Shown: positions 24,481 to 34,389 of the stretch, one piece after another | Numbering within the stretch: the stretch's first letter is position 1 | Layout of the letters: each line of letters opens with the position of its first letter | Source: Acanthosepion lycidas | Lineage: Eukaryota > Mollusca > Cephalopoda > Sepiida > Sepiidae | Reading direction: 5' to 3' | Assembly (NCBI GenBank): GCA_963932145.1 | Contig: OZ010574.1 | Coordinates: forward strand, 62,776,378 to 62,840,377 | DNA length: 64,000 nucleotides | Program-made: the position numbers and the translations under genes | Notes under the pieces: model-generated | Seen by the model: the letters and a program-made list of their open reading frames with translations, nothing else | Databases searched by the model: none | Told to the model about the DNA's origin: nothing

Positions 24481-25311
24481 TATATGTATATATGTATATA
24501 TGGAGGTGTGTGTGTATGTGTATATGTGTATGTGTATATGTATATATGTAGGTGTAATTATTTGTATATCATATGCGCGGTAATTATTAGAAAGTGCTTA
24601 GTATCAGAGATATTGAATCAGATATATGTATATGTGTATATGTATGTGTGTGTATGTATATGCATGTGTGTATTTGTGTGAATATGTGGATATATGTGTA
24701 TGTGTACATGAGTATTGTATGTGTGTATGTAGGTACACGGCGATGTGTATGTATATACGTGTATAAGTTATTGTGTATGTGTGGATATGCATGCGTTTTG
24801 AACATAAAAATATAGGTCCTCGCTAGATTAGATAATCGTCATATTTATTGTTTATATTTGATTTGTAACCTGTAGTCGATATTATTTTTGTCAAATTTTC
24901 TCAATTACACAGCGTCCCTTTCAATTTTAATTTCACCCGCCCCATCTTTCTTCCCCACCACTTCCTTCCTTACCTCTCCCTCCTTCTTTAAGATTTGATC
25001 GGCCATGGTGTGTGTATGTCACCACGAAATGTATCTTTATTGTATTAGACATCCGACAACAATCATTTTTCCCCCTTCCACTCACACCTAGTTTTTAAAT
25101 AACCCTCTCTGTTAAACCCCTCTCTTATGAACTAACATTCGTCCCACACTCTCATAATTACACTCTCTCTAAATTCTATTTTTATTTCTGGAGTATGTTT
25201 TTTTCTGTTTTCTTTTTGAATTTGTAGGTCTGATGAATTCGATCGTATTTACGATTCCAATGGAATAAATTATGACCATGGAATATTAGTGTTTAAGCCT
25301 TTTTATTATAT
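24417..25311 (+). repeat. Right arm of 3.3-kb inverted PLE structure
   Basis: Inverted partner of 22,000-22,884. In this direction it reads as a PLE 3' tail: TG/TA repeats, then a pyrimidine-rich segment (CCCCACCACTTCCTTCC near 24,954), CCACACTCTCATAATTAC, the hammerhead-like motif and the end at TTTAAGCCTTTTTATTATA. Confidence 0.93.
25227..25277 (+). ncRNA. Hammerhead-like motif, right arm copy
   Basis: Same architecture as the left-arm copy. One base of stem II differs (ATTCG instead of ATTGG), which breaks a G-C pair. The shared A13G and G17 changes suggest the motif had already decayed before the arms were duplicated. Confidence 0.45.
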
Positions 25312-25445
25312 CCTTACTCTGTCCTGGACATTGAGTTCTACCTTGATTCTATCCTCTCGGAATTTTTTATTCAAAAAATATACATGTGTGTATATGCACC
25401 TGTGGATTTTGCATATATATGTATATTTACCACTAATATTATCTA

Positions 25446-25484
<39 letters not shown>
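25446..25484. repeat. (TA)n microsatellite
   Basis: About 18 TA units, next to the candidate LTR. Confidence 0.96.
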
Positions 25485-25485
<1 letters not shown>

Positions 25486-25813
25486 GTGGGGGTGATATTG
25501 GTTGAAGAATGACATTTGACCTTACTTTCGCTATATCAGTGTGTGAGTGGAAATCGGAACTGGTGATAGCATAAACAGTAAATGCATCTGGTAGCTAAAA
25601 TAAACAGGATGTACATTTGTCCTGAGTCTTGAAGAAACATGGTGCACAGATGCCCTGAGCAGAAAGAAAATGTTTGTTTGTGTGGCAGCATGCTGGAAGG
25701 GGTGTGGCCACATGAAGTTGCATAGATATCCAAATGTTATATAACCTGTCCAATTCTTGATCTGGAGAGAGGAGGCTAGCTATAGGTTCACAGAAGATTT
25801 GTCTCTGTCAATT

Positions 25814-25848
<35 letters not shown>

Positions 25849-25953
25849 AATCCTACTCTCTCTCACTGTACCTATTTGATGCAACTCGAACAATAAAGAT
25901 ATTTATATATGTTTATATCTAAGTGTTTGTTGCCTTATTTGAGCCCAGCAGCA
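25485..25953 (+). mobile_element. Candidate solo LTR
   Basis: A 469-bp segment starts TGTGGGGGTGATATTGG and ends GAGCCCAGCAGCA. It holds a (GT)n run (25,816-25,847) and AATAAA (25,892-25,897) about 55 bases before the end, the layout of an LTR with its polyadenylation signal. No exact target duplication is visible because the left flank is (TA)n. No internal domain or second LTR was found. Confidence 0.35.
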
Positions 25954-25974
25954 ATATACTATATATGTATGATA

Positions 25975-26197
25975 AAAATAACCCATAAATATAGCATACC
26001 TTAAAACTAAAACTATATTTTTATCAAACATATATTTTTTTTTTTCACCCGATGCAAGGCAGAAAAGCCACTAAGACAGAAGGGATTACTGATGTGTGAA
26101 AGAATTAGCAACAAAGACATGAGTGGGAAGAGAAAAGTGTAATCAAGGAAGAGAAAAGAGTAATCAGGAGAACAGCAGATTGTGACTGGCACAAAAT

Positions 26198-26240
<43 letters not shown>

Positions 26241-26280
26241 GCTTTAAAAATATAGTTTTAAGGTATGCTAAATTTATGGG
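25975..26280. repeat. Inverted pair of PLE-associated repeats around a LINE tail
   Basis: Left piece CATAAATATAGCATACCTTA (minus sense) and right piece TTTTAAGGTATGCTAAATTT (26,251-26,270) are inverted copies of the repeat at 21,861. Between them is a degenerate Jockey-type LINE tail on the minus strand (26,040-26,195) and a (GT)n run. Confidence 0.6.
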
Positions 26281-26335
26281 CAAAAGTGTGTATATATATC
26301 TCAAAGAAAAAGCTCAATACACCATTAAAAAGTTT

Positions 26336-26376
26336 GGTAATAATTTAAATGAGACAGACAACTGTCTCATCAGACC
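26336..26376 (-). ncRNA. Hammerhead-like motif, GAAA lost
   Basis: Minus strand: GGT-CTGATGA, a 5-bp stem II (GACAG with CTGTC around TTGT), TC, then ATTTAAATTATT-ACC. Stem I (GGU/ACC) and CUGAUGA are intact. The GAAA position reads CATT, so this copy should be inactive. Confidence 0.45.
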
Positions 26377-26473
26377 GGAGTCACAAAATCGTTTAAATCA
26401 TCCAGCCTAATTATTAAAGAATATTTAATAATTTTTAATAATTTGTCTACAGGATTTAAACCTTTTTGTAACT

Positions 26474-26516
26474 TCAGTGTGATGAGGCATTTATTGTCTG
26501 AAATAAATTATTACCG
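26474..26516 (+). ncRNA. Hammerhead-like motif, GAAA kept
   Basis: Partner arm. TGATGA is preceded by G instead of C3, followed by a short stem II (GGCA with TGTC), then GAAA at 26,500-26,503. A self-complementary ATAAATTAT follows as stem III, then U17 at 26,512 and ACC. Only C3 and one stem I pair depart from a minimal hammerhead with a short stem III. Confidence 0.5.
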
Positions 26517-26599
26517 AACTCTTCAATAATGTATTGAGCTTTTCCTTTGATGTATATCATATTGCTCTGTATTTTTATGTTCTCTTCATGGATCTACCT

Positions 26600-26999
26600 T
26601 TTTAATATTTTATATTAAAAAGGTCTATTTGGATTATCCTCACCATTTACAGATTTGATATTATGATCTAATAAATAAATATATATATATAATAAATATA
26701 TATATATCCAATAACCAAAAAAATACTATTCTTAAGAGTGCTCAAAACAGTTCAACACCATCACTTGATAAGACACTAGAAGTGTTGAAACAAAATATTT
26801 TTGTAGCGATTTTATAACATTTATGTTGTAATTTTCGAATAAATTATATACGATGATGATCGACTCTCCAATCATTTTTGTCATATGAATGTCTTTCAAT
26901 TTAGTTTTTATGTTTATGTTTCATATGAGACAACAATCCTGCAAAGAAATCTACACAAAGGGCATATTGAAGGGTTGACCGTCAAATATATACATATAT

Positions 27000-27002
<3 letters not shown>
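26600..27002. other. AT-rich DNA with short TA runs
   Basis: TAAATATATATATATA-type runs near 26,670-26,710. Otherwise nothing recognised. Confidence 0.4.
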
Positions 27003-27036
<34 letters not shown>

Positions 27037-27039
27037 TGA

Positions 27040-27215
27040 AGAAATATAGTTTTTAGTTGTGCTATATTTATGGTATAAAGTGCTCAATATCAGAGATAGA
27101 GCATATGTAAATATAAGTATAAAAGTGATCATTGAAATCAACACTCAGAGGCGGCCTGATGATTACGTCTAGCAAGAAAACAGCCTGTTGCCTCTGAGTG
27201 TTGATTTCAATGTTC
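27040..27215 (+). repeat. PLE-associated terminal repeat, copy 2, with long hairpin
   Basis: Same sequence as 21,861 (here plus sense). It ends in a 19-bp perfect stem (GAAATCAACACTCAGAGGC with its complement at 27,193-27,211) whose ~40-base loop contains GGCCTGATGA and AGCAAGAAAACAGCC. (TA)n tracts flank both sides (27,003-27,031 and 27,222-27,267). Confidence 0.7.
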
Positions 27216-27216
27216 A

Positions 27217-27269
<53 letters not shown>

Positions 27270-27272
<3 letters not shown>

Positions 27273-29425
27273 ATTAACTGATTTAAAATATGGTTTCTTT
27301 GCTAGACAGGAATTATTATGTTTTGAAAACCGAAGCTAAAAACTTCAAATTTAATTATACATAATTTGTAAGTTCAAGTGTTTAAATTCTTTATATAATA
27401 TCTTTCTTATTTTATCTATTTTAAAGTTAGTAGAGTTCTTTATAACCATAAGTCCATTGTCTCTGTATAAACCAATGTCAGTTATATTAATTTCAAAATT
27501 TTAATATAAACAGACCTATACGGTCAGAAGACTCAGCTGAGTCTCGTGATCCCATTGTGATGTGAAAGTGGCCATAAGAATTCTTTATACATTGCTCACC
27601 TTTGTGTATCAGTACCAATTTTTTGCGCATTTATAATAATGCTCTTTTCTTCTTCTGCAATATCCATGTACTGAGTAGCAAAGTCCAATGCATTCATGAA
27701 CAGTTCTTTAGATATTGATAATAATTTTCAATATCAAACTGCATTAGTGTACAGTTAGTTTAAAAAAAGTTAACTTCCTTCATATAACATTAGATTTAAT
27801 GAAAAATGTATACATACCTTAAAAAAAGCAATACTAATCCTTTATATATACACCCTAAATCTAACCATCCTCCATCTATAATTAATCATATATCTTTATC
27901 TATAGAAAAAAGAATAAGTACCAATTCAGCAAATGAGAAGATTTTCTATCAACATATTACTTTCTATAATAAAGTTCTAAAAGATAGTGGTTACAAAAGC
28001 CCAAACTAACTTATATAGAAAAGGAAATTGGAAAACATCGTAAAAACAGAAGGAGAAAAATAATTTGGTATACACCCCCATACAACCAAATGGTAAAGAA
28101 TAAATTAGGACAAAAATTCCTTGTATTAATCGTTAAGCACTTTCCTAGAGATAGTAAAGTAAACTCAGTACTATTTTCAATAAAAATACACTAAAATTAA
28201 GTTACAGCTGTACTGAAAACTTAGAGAAAATTATTAAGAAACATAATGCTAATATCTTGAATAAACACTTAGACAAAAACCAAAGAAATTCAGACAATAT
28301 AAAAACAAAAAGAGATGAAGATAAACAAAAATTATGTAACTGTAGAACTCCTCATAACTGTTCTCTACAAAATAAATGTCACATGGAATCATTACTATAC
28401 CAATACAATAACTCATCTATTGAGAATCCCAAAAACATAAAAATCTATATAGGTTGCACAAGCCATGAGTTCAAAAAGAGGTTCAATCAACATCAAACTT
28501 GATTTAGGATAAATAAATACCAAAATCAGACGTCCCTATCGAAATATTTCTGACACTTAAAGGAAACCATTAACAAACCGACAGTAAAATGGAAATTAAT
28601 AAGAAAAGCTAGAATATGTAGGTCATTAAATGACCCATGTTCTTTGTGCATACATGAGATACTATATATTACTAAGTTTATAAAAAATAAAAATTTACTG
28701 AATCAAAGAAATGAAATAGCTATTCTTTGTCGTCATTGTTAAAAATTTTCCTTAAATAATATTTAAAAATAAAATAAAAATAAAAAGTATTAAAAAAATG
28801 GGAGCTGGTAATATACATACTAATATTTGATATGTAATAATAATTTTTAAATAATTTAAGTAATTCTATTATATTTATTTGTTTTAAAAAGAAATATAGT
28901 CTATAAGTAATTAAGAGGAAAAATAATATTTTAAAATTGTAGTTCAAGATAACATATTCTAAACCCAAACAAGAAAGAATCTTTAAATATATAAGTACAA
29001 ATTAATGAAAAAAATGCCAAAAAACTTTTTGTCGCTGATTAAAAAAAACAGACAACATGCGTTGGATGGATGTCAAAATTTGTTGAAAAATACACCCCTA
29101 CCCTCCTTAAACTTAACCTCTGTTTTGAATGTAACTCATAATTGATACAACGATAGTTAATAAAAATGAACATGCTACCGCCCCTGTCTGAATGATTGGA
29201 TTTCTCTGTATCCTTGGAAACAGGAAATTATGAATTTATATGTGCGTTTAAAACTCAGTAAATTTTAAAATAAGTTATTCCAAAATTCACTTGAAGATGA
29301 AACAGAACTAATGCTTTTAATTTAATTATATAATTAAATTTGAAGTTTTTAGCTTCGGTTTTTGAAACATGGTAATTCTTGTGTAGTGAAGAAACCATAT
29401 TTTAAATCAGTCAATTTATAATATT
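27270..29425 (+). mobile_element. Penelope-like element bounded by inverted ~90-bp ends
   Basis: Left end 27,270-27,358 (AACTGATTTAAAATATGG.. AAACCGAAGCTAAAAACTTC) is repeated inverted at 29,328-29,424, close to 90% identical by eye. The interior has a degenerate PLE protein (27,780-28,740, listed separately) and AT-rich UTRs. PLEs often carry a partial inverted terminal copy, and this one fits that structure. (TA)n abuts the left end. Confidence 0.78.
27780..28740 (+). pseudogene. PLE reverse transcriptase C-terminal part and GIY-YIG endonuclease
   Basis: First frame (27,806-28,009): HPPSIINHISLSIEKRIS, SANEKIFYQHITFYNKVLKD and SGYK, the PLE RT thumb region. Next, across stops: KIIWYTPPYNQMVKNKLGQK, FLVLIVKHFPRDSKVN. 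Frame 28,257-28,502: CNCRTPHNCSLQNKC (the Cys cluster before the nuclease), then IYIGCTSHEFKKRFNQH, the YIG half of GIY-YIG with its arginine helix. After a stop, VKWKLIRKARICR, CSLCIHEILYI, LLNQRNEIAILCRHC. At least four breaks. The upstream RT palm is absent. Confidence 0.85.
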
Positions 29426-29554
29426 TATGCTCTGTAAATTTCCATTGAGCACTGTTTTGTAAAAATAAAAATATCAATAAGAACACTGGATTATATATCT
29501 TACTCTTCCTTCTTTTTATTATAATATGTGTGTGTGTGTGTGTGTGTATTATCA

Positions 29555-29645
29555 AAATATAGTTTTAAGGTATTCTATATTGGTAAAAGTGCACAGTTTC
29601 AAAGATAGAGCATATGTAAATATAAAAGTGGACCCCAAGTTTAAC
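29555..29645 (+). repeat. PLE-associated terminal repeat, copy 3
   Basis: ATATAGTTTTAAGGTATTC followed by AAAGATAGAGCATATGTAAA, as in copies 1 and 2. A (TG)n run precedes it (29,526-29,547). A short AACACCAAGC/GCTTGGTGTT hairpin follows at 29,645-29,664. Confidence 0.65.
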
Positions 29646-29769
29646 ACCAAGCAGCTTGGTGTTGATCCAATGCACATTACTGCTTGGCCATGAAGAAAGG
29701 CACAGTTAATCCAGACTTTTTTACCTTTTTTTTCAAGGAAAGCACATCTTCTTCACCCAGATTATTTAA

Positions 29770-30060
29770 AGATGATTAAATTATTAAATATTAAAATTAT
29801 TAAAACATAAATTAGAGCCATGCTTCTGTTTCCTGCGAAAATACGTCCCAAATACTTAAACTGTTGTACTTGTTTTATTTTGGCATCTCCAATATGTCAC
29901 TTAAATCTTGGGCTTTTTCTCTTCCAGATATTTTATATTTATGTCTTCTGACAACCATTGATTCTGTCTTCTTACAATTAATAATCCTTTCTTCTTGCTT
30001 TCCTTTAATATCTTTTGTATGAGTTCCTGCAGTTTTTACCTAGCGCTAAACGTTGAGTTA
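29770..30060 (-). mobile_element. RTE-type LINE reverse transcriptase fragment
   Basis: Minus strand reads LQELIQKILKESKKKGL and then LIVRRQNQWLSED, followed by a WRCQNKTST..V region, equivalent to the post-YADD block KLQELIQKVLEESKKKGL of RTE elements. Same region as 1,490-1,640. Confidence 0.62.
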
Positions 30061-30622
30061 ATCTAGTGAGAAGACACATAACATTTATTTAGTTTATTTC
30101 AGGGTAGCTTTCCCAGTGAGGATCAATTTCTCTACATTCATAATGATTTGTGAGACTAGCTTGTTAACATCTTCCTTATGAAACTTAAATTTGTTTGGAA
30201 CAAGTCTACTAGTTCAGAGCGCTTACTGAATATTAAGCTCAGTATAGTCTTTGTGACTCATGTGGTAAACAAGACTGAATACCTGAATACCAGTTAAGCA
30301 TATATAACAAAAAATTCTTGTAATTCTGAGAAAATTTACTGCTGTTGCTCTGACAACCTTGTTGCTTGAATTTAACAAGTGCTTTATATGTTTTTCTTTT
30401 AATGTAAAATGATAGAGTTATAAAAATTTGTTGCTTTTTATCTTTTTGAAGTTTTGTAATTTAATTGAATATTAAAATAATTTGCATAATTTTGATATGA
30501 TTTAAATTTGGGTGAGAATTTGAGGGAATTTTAAATATACAAGTGTTGTTATACACTTCACTTCAAATTAGATTTCCTTATGATCCACTCTAAATGTTGC
30601 TAAGAAAGCAAGACCAAAAATA

Positions 30623-30725
30623 TTAGGTTGGTGCAAAAATAATGATGTAATAATTTCGTTTTTTGACGTATTTTTTAACATAAAAAAAACGACATTATTA
30701 CGCCATTATTTTTGCACCAACCTAA
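30623..30725. mobile_element. Palindromic mariner-type MITE (103 bp)
   Basis: TTAGGTTGGTGCAAAAATAA at one end and its complement at the other, with TA duplicated on each side (30,621-22 and 30,726-27). The interior is also mostly self-complementary. The ends match the MADE1/Hsmar1 class of mariner termini. Confidence 0.92.
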
Positions 30726-30727
30726 TA

Positions 30728-31470
30728 GAAAAGTCGTTCTCTGCACAGGGGCTCCAAGTACATATGGCCCATGAAGCAAGTTCCATCAAAATAATTATAA
30801 AACACAACATAAAAAAGCCAATCATACACATTGTCACCGAATAAAAAAACATGAAAAAAAGATGTTTCTGGGTATCATCACAGAAATGACTGTGACAGAA
30901 TTGTGGCAAACATACCAGCTGTTGACACCTAGCAAGTTATTAGTGATACCACCCATGTCCTTGGTCAACCAATCCAACAAATGCATCAACTCCAATCCCT
31001 GCCAACTGTACTCTTCTTCCAAATTGCTTCCCTTGCCCACACAGAGACAACTGCTCTCAACCTTGATATCAGCAATACAGAGAATTTTGTATTAACAGTT
31101 CTTGTCTTCATTTCCTTTCACCTCACTGGTGGTACTTGTTTCATTGGTTCTTTCATGCTACTATATGCATGTTTATAACAATATCATCAGAAAAATGGAT
31201 TTTATTTCAGCCAGAGATTCATGTTAATCAACCGAATACTGTATTTTTTTTTTTTAAATGTGAGCTATGAAGTATCTTAAACAAAAGAGGCTGTAGTTGA
31301 AGCCAATAGTGATTTTGTCAAATAAATTTACTATTTTGTATTTCAAGATATTTTTGTGTAATTTTGGTAAATATATCTGTGAAAATTAGATGTCATTGTT
31401 ATTTTCATTTTTTCATACTTTATATGACAATTTATCCATTGCATTTCTGTATATTTTGGCAGATATCTTC
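30728..31470. other. Unique DNA with a weak minus-strand ORF
   Basis: A 68-codon frame at 31,040-30,834 reads smoothly (LELMHLLDWLTKDMGGI, NNLLGVNSWYVCHNS) but I recognise no family. It may be a TE scrap or an exon. Nothing else supported. Confidence 0.3.
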
Positions 31471-31968
31471 ATTCAAATATGTTTCATTGAATAATATAGA
31501 TATATTGTGTCTATTTTTATACTGATCCTTTCCAGTTCTCTAATCAGTTTCTTGATATTAAGATGAAATTCATGAAGGAAGATGCAATAGTTTTTTCTAA
31601 CCCAAGTACTTTTGATCATTTCCAAGATCATCTTCAGTGGTAAATTGCTTTGCAAAAAATTCCATAACTATAACAGATAGATTTAAAATTTCAAAATAAC
31701 TGTAATAGAGTGTGTTCCTGTGTTCTTTTAAAAATCACCATCACAACGTAATGCAGATTTTATAGCAGTTACAATAAGTGCCTTTGTAATTTATTCCTGA
31801 AGATGATCTTGGCAAGGGTTGAAAGTGCTTGAATTAGAAAAAACTATGGCACCTGCCTTGATGATTTTCATCTCATCAAGAAACTGATTATACAACTGGA
31901 AAGGATGAGTATAAAATAAACACAATATGTTTATATTATCCAATGAAAAATTTTATATTATTATTATG
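31470..31968. mobile_element. Head-to-head inverted PLE tails (lineage of 53 kb)
   Basis: Left arm (31,640 to 31,470, minus) and right arm (31,797-31,968, plus) both read CTGAAGATGATCTTGG, an AAAG or GAAAG box, ATCAAGAAACTGATTA, ACTGGAAAGGAT, AAACACAATAT.. and ..ATTATTCAATGAAA. The same order follows the PLE endonuclease at 53.5-53.7 kb, so these are 3' tails without coding sequence, ~150 bp apart. Confidence 0.72.
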
Positions 31969-31969
31969 C

Positions 31970-32940
31970 TAATGATGATAGCTGCCTGCTCATTGTCCAT
32001 CACACCAGAACCAGTGGATGAGGTGGTTGAGGAAGGGTCTTCTCTATGTTGCAAATGGAAATTTTGTATTATGAATTACCGGAGCCTGGAGACAAAAGTT
32101 ACTTGCATATGCTACAGTAAGCAGATTAGATCATTTGAATGAGATTGTCAAAGAGAAAAGCATTTTTTTTTTCTGGTCAGTGAAATTGATCAGTGAGTTT
32201 GCTGTATGACAAAACCTGACTTTTATGTTCCAAATGGATGAGAATTTCTTTCACAGGTTGCATATTTTCCAGAGCTGCTAATCTCAGAATATCACTTGTT
32301 CCACTTGATGTAACACTTATTTGATCAGCATTTCTGATAATTTCAAGATATAAAAAAAAATCTTTGATTGATTCATTGAATCAAAAGTAAAACTATTCTT
32401 TTGATGGAATATGCAAATTGGCTAAAGGGTGATGTAAGGTCCTTGAAAACCAGAAAAAAGGCTTTGATGATCAGTCATGATGCTATGAATTTATGTTTGT
32501 CAAAAATACTGGAAAATTTGCCTCAACCTAATTATGATTAGTGGTGTGATAACTTCAGGTTCTTGGGACCTTATTGTATTCAGGAGCAGAACAGCTTCCT
32601 TCAAAGATTTTGATTATTTAAAAAAATATGGGAGCTCGTAAGGGGAAAAAATTCTAATATATAAACATAATTTTCTGTGTTAATATTTGTCATTGTAAAG
32701 ATGGAAAGTCAAAACGATCCATTTCTGCATAGATCTTCTGGTAATCTGAGTTGAGATTCTGTTTTGTAATCAAATATTTTATTTTAACAGATCTGAAAAT
32801 AATGATGTAGCTGGCTTACATTGGATTGGAACAAAAGTTTTTCAATAGTTGCCATTTGGATATATGATTGCGTTTCACATGTGACTGAAATTTACGATGT
32901 GTATTCATATTCACTGAAATCTCTACTCTTCTTTAGATAA
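31970..32940. other. Unique DNA, nothing recognised
   Basis: A 71-codon frame at 31,927 overlaps the PLE tail and has no family. No arrays or shared repeats seen. Confidence 0.4.
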
Positions 32941-32952
32941 TAGACTCTTGGT

Positions 32953-32954
<2 letters not shown>

Positions 32955-33019
<65 letters not shown>

Positions 33020-33047
33020 ATGTGTGTGTGTGTGTGTGTGTGTGTAT
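32955..33047. repeat. (TA)n then (TG)n microsatellite
   Basis: About 24 TA units followed by about 20 TG units with one interruption. Confidence 0.97.
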
Positions 33048-33049
33048 AG

Positions 33050-33684
33050 CAGGATTTATTATCAGAAGGAACTGGTTGTACTCATTTGGTAGATATAGGA
33101 AAGTTCTTGTAATGTGGTTGTTAGTAAATGTTTCTGATTTTCGTGTTTGTCTTAATGAATGAATTATTTGCAAGTGATAAGTCCATCATTAAAAGGTAAT
33201 ATTAAGCATGAGAAAGTGAGATTTATGTAAAGACTTATCAGCAGTCTCCATTCCATGAGCAGCTCAATTCCACATGCTCATGTAGTGAGTGACCAGTGAA
33301 AAAGATAATGAGTCTAAATTTCCGCCAGTAGGGTGGTTTCTTTTTTTCTATAGGATCATGGGAAATTAGATTTTTCTTATTTCTCATGATTGCGAGATCA
33401 CTACAAGACCAACTATGTTGTAAATGATCTTAGGGCCAATTTATGCATAAAGCAAGTCTAGTGTTTGTTCTGTGAAGCTATTCTTTTTAGACATTCTTGT
33501 AAAAAAGGCACATATTAATAGCAAGTAGTTTATAGATGTTTACTTTTTCAGTGTTAATTGAATGGTATAAAGTAAAAAAAGATAAGGAGAAATGAAGGAA
33601 GAATGATTTGCTGTCTATGTTTAAAGGAGGAATTAAAAATCATAGAATTCAAAAATCTGAATAGATTCATAAACAAAAGGGATT
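33050..33684. other. Unique DNA, nothing recognised
   Basis: No coding or repeat signal seen. Confidence 0.4.
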
Positions 33685-33995
33685 ACAGGGTACGATAGGT
33701 AAATTCTTGCAAATTTATATTTTTAATTTCACACATGGGCATTGTTTGTTTTTGATTTTGTTGACTGCATGTTATAGTAGGATCAGTTGGACACCATATG
33801 TGATAAAAAAAGCACCATGTTGCAATTCACTCTGCCAGAAATTTGGAAATGGCATGCTGTACTGCCTTGAGGAGTTGGTAATGCCCTGGGTCAAGAGGGT
33901 AGCTAGTGGAAGACCCTATATCTGGCAACAGGACTTTTCACCATGTCACACAATCTGGAGAACCCAATTGTGGCTTTCAGCCAATTTCTACTGTA
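33685..33995 (+). pseudogene. Tc1/mariner-superfamily transposon, internally deleted copy
   Basis: Same element as 14.7-15.4 kb. It shares the 5' region (GGGCATTGTTTGTTTTTGAT, TTCACTCTGCCAGAAATTTG), then jumps over ~240 bp kept in the other copy to LEELVMPWVKRVASGRPYIW, QQDFSPCHT (catalytic Asp in the family DxAPCHT motif) and LWLSANF. It ends before the terminal repeat. Confidence 0.75.
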
Positions 33996-34009
33996 TTCAG
34001 TATATATAT

Positions 34010-34320
34010 TGATCCATTCCTACTGAATAATATATTGATCCTATGCAAAGGGCACAGATATTTTACTTGTTATTTACTCGCCCTCCTCCCTCCCATAATG
34101 GTGGGATATGGCACAGGGCTGGTTTAAAGTGAGGTTCCCAAGTGTGTACACATGGGTTAAGGCCAAAAAATACCCAGTCCTCAAAACCAATGTTGAGCTG
34201 TCATCGATATTCCACCGACCCTCTCTATTTGGTGTAATGAAGAATGTGCTGCTGCAGGGTTGGTACCCTCAGGACCAATCATCCTTCATTTATTTGTTGT
34301 GTTCTGTCCAAAGACAGAAA
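34010..34320 (+). repeat. Unclassified dispersed repeat (copy B)
   Basis: TTGATCCTATGCAAAGGGC unit followed by a body with ACCCAGTCCTC and TGTGCTGCTGCAGGGTTGG, in the same order as 18,160-18,500. Confidence 0.5.
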
Positions 34321-34389
34321 CACATTTGAGAGATAAAATTTAATTTGTACACTCAAAGGCAAATACAACACTTGATATCTACTTGCCTT

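Larger units (their letters stand above)
26297..26562. repeat. Head-to-head inverted PLE-type tails
   Basis: Arms 26,297-26,402 (minus) and 26,449-26,562 (plus) share GATTTAAAC..TTTTGT, TGATGAG, AAATTATTACC and GTATTGAGCTTTT in the same order. A 46-bp AT-rich centre separates them. No coding sequence is present. Divergence is much higher than in the 22-25 kb pair. Confidence 0.75.

Noticed and set aside
27480..27560. Further hammerhead-like motif (CTGAGTCTCGTGATCC..GAAAG)
   Set aside because: The core does not fit CUGANGA and no stem II could be drawn.
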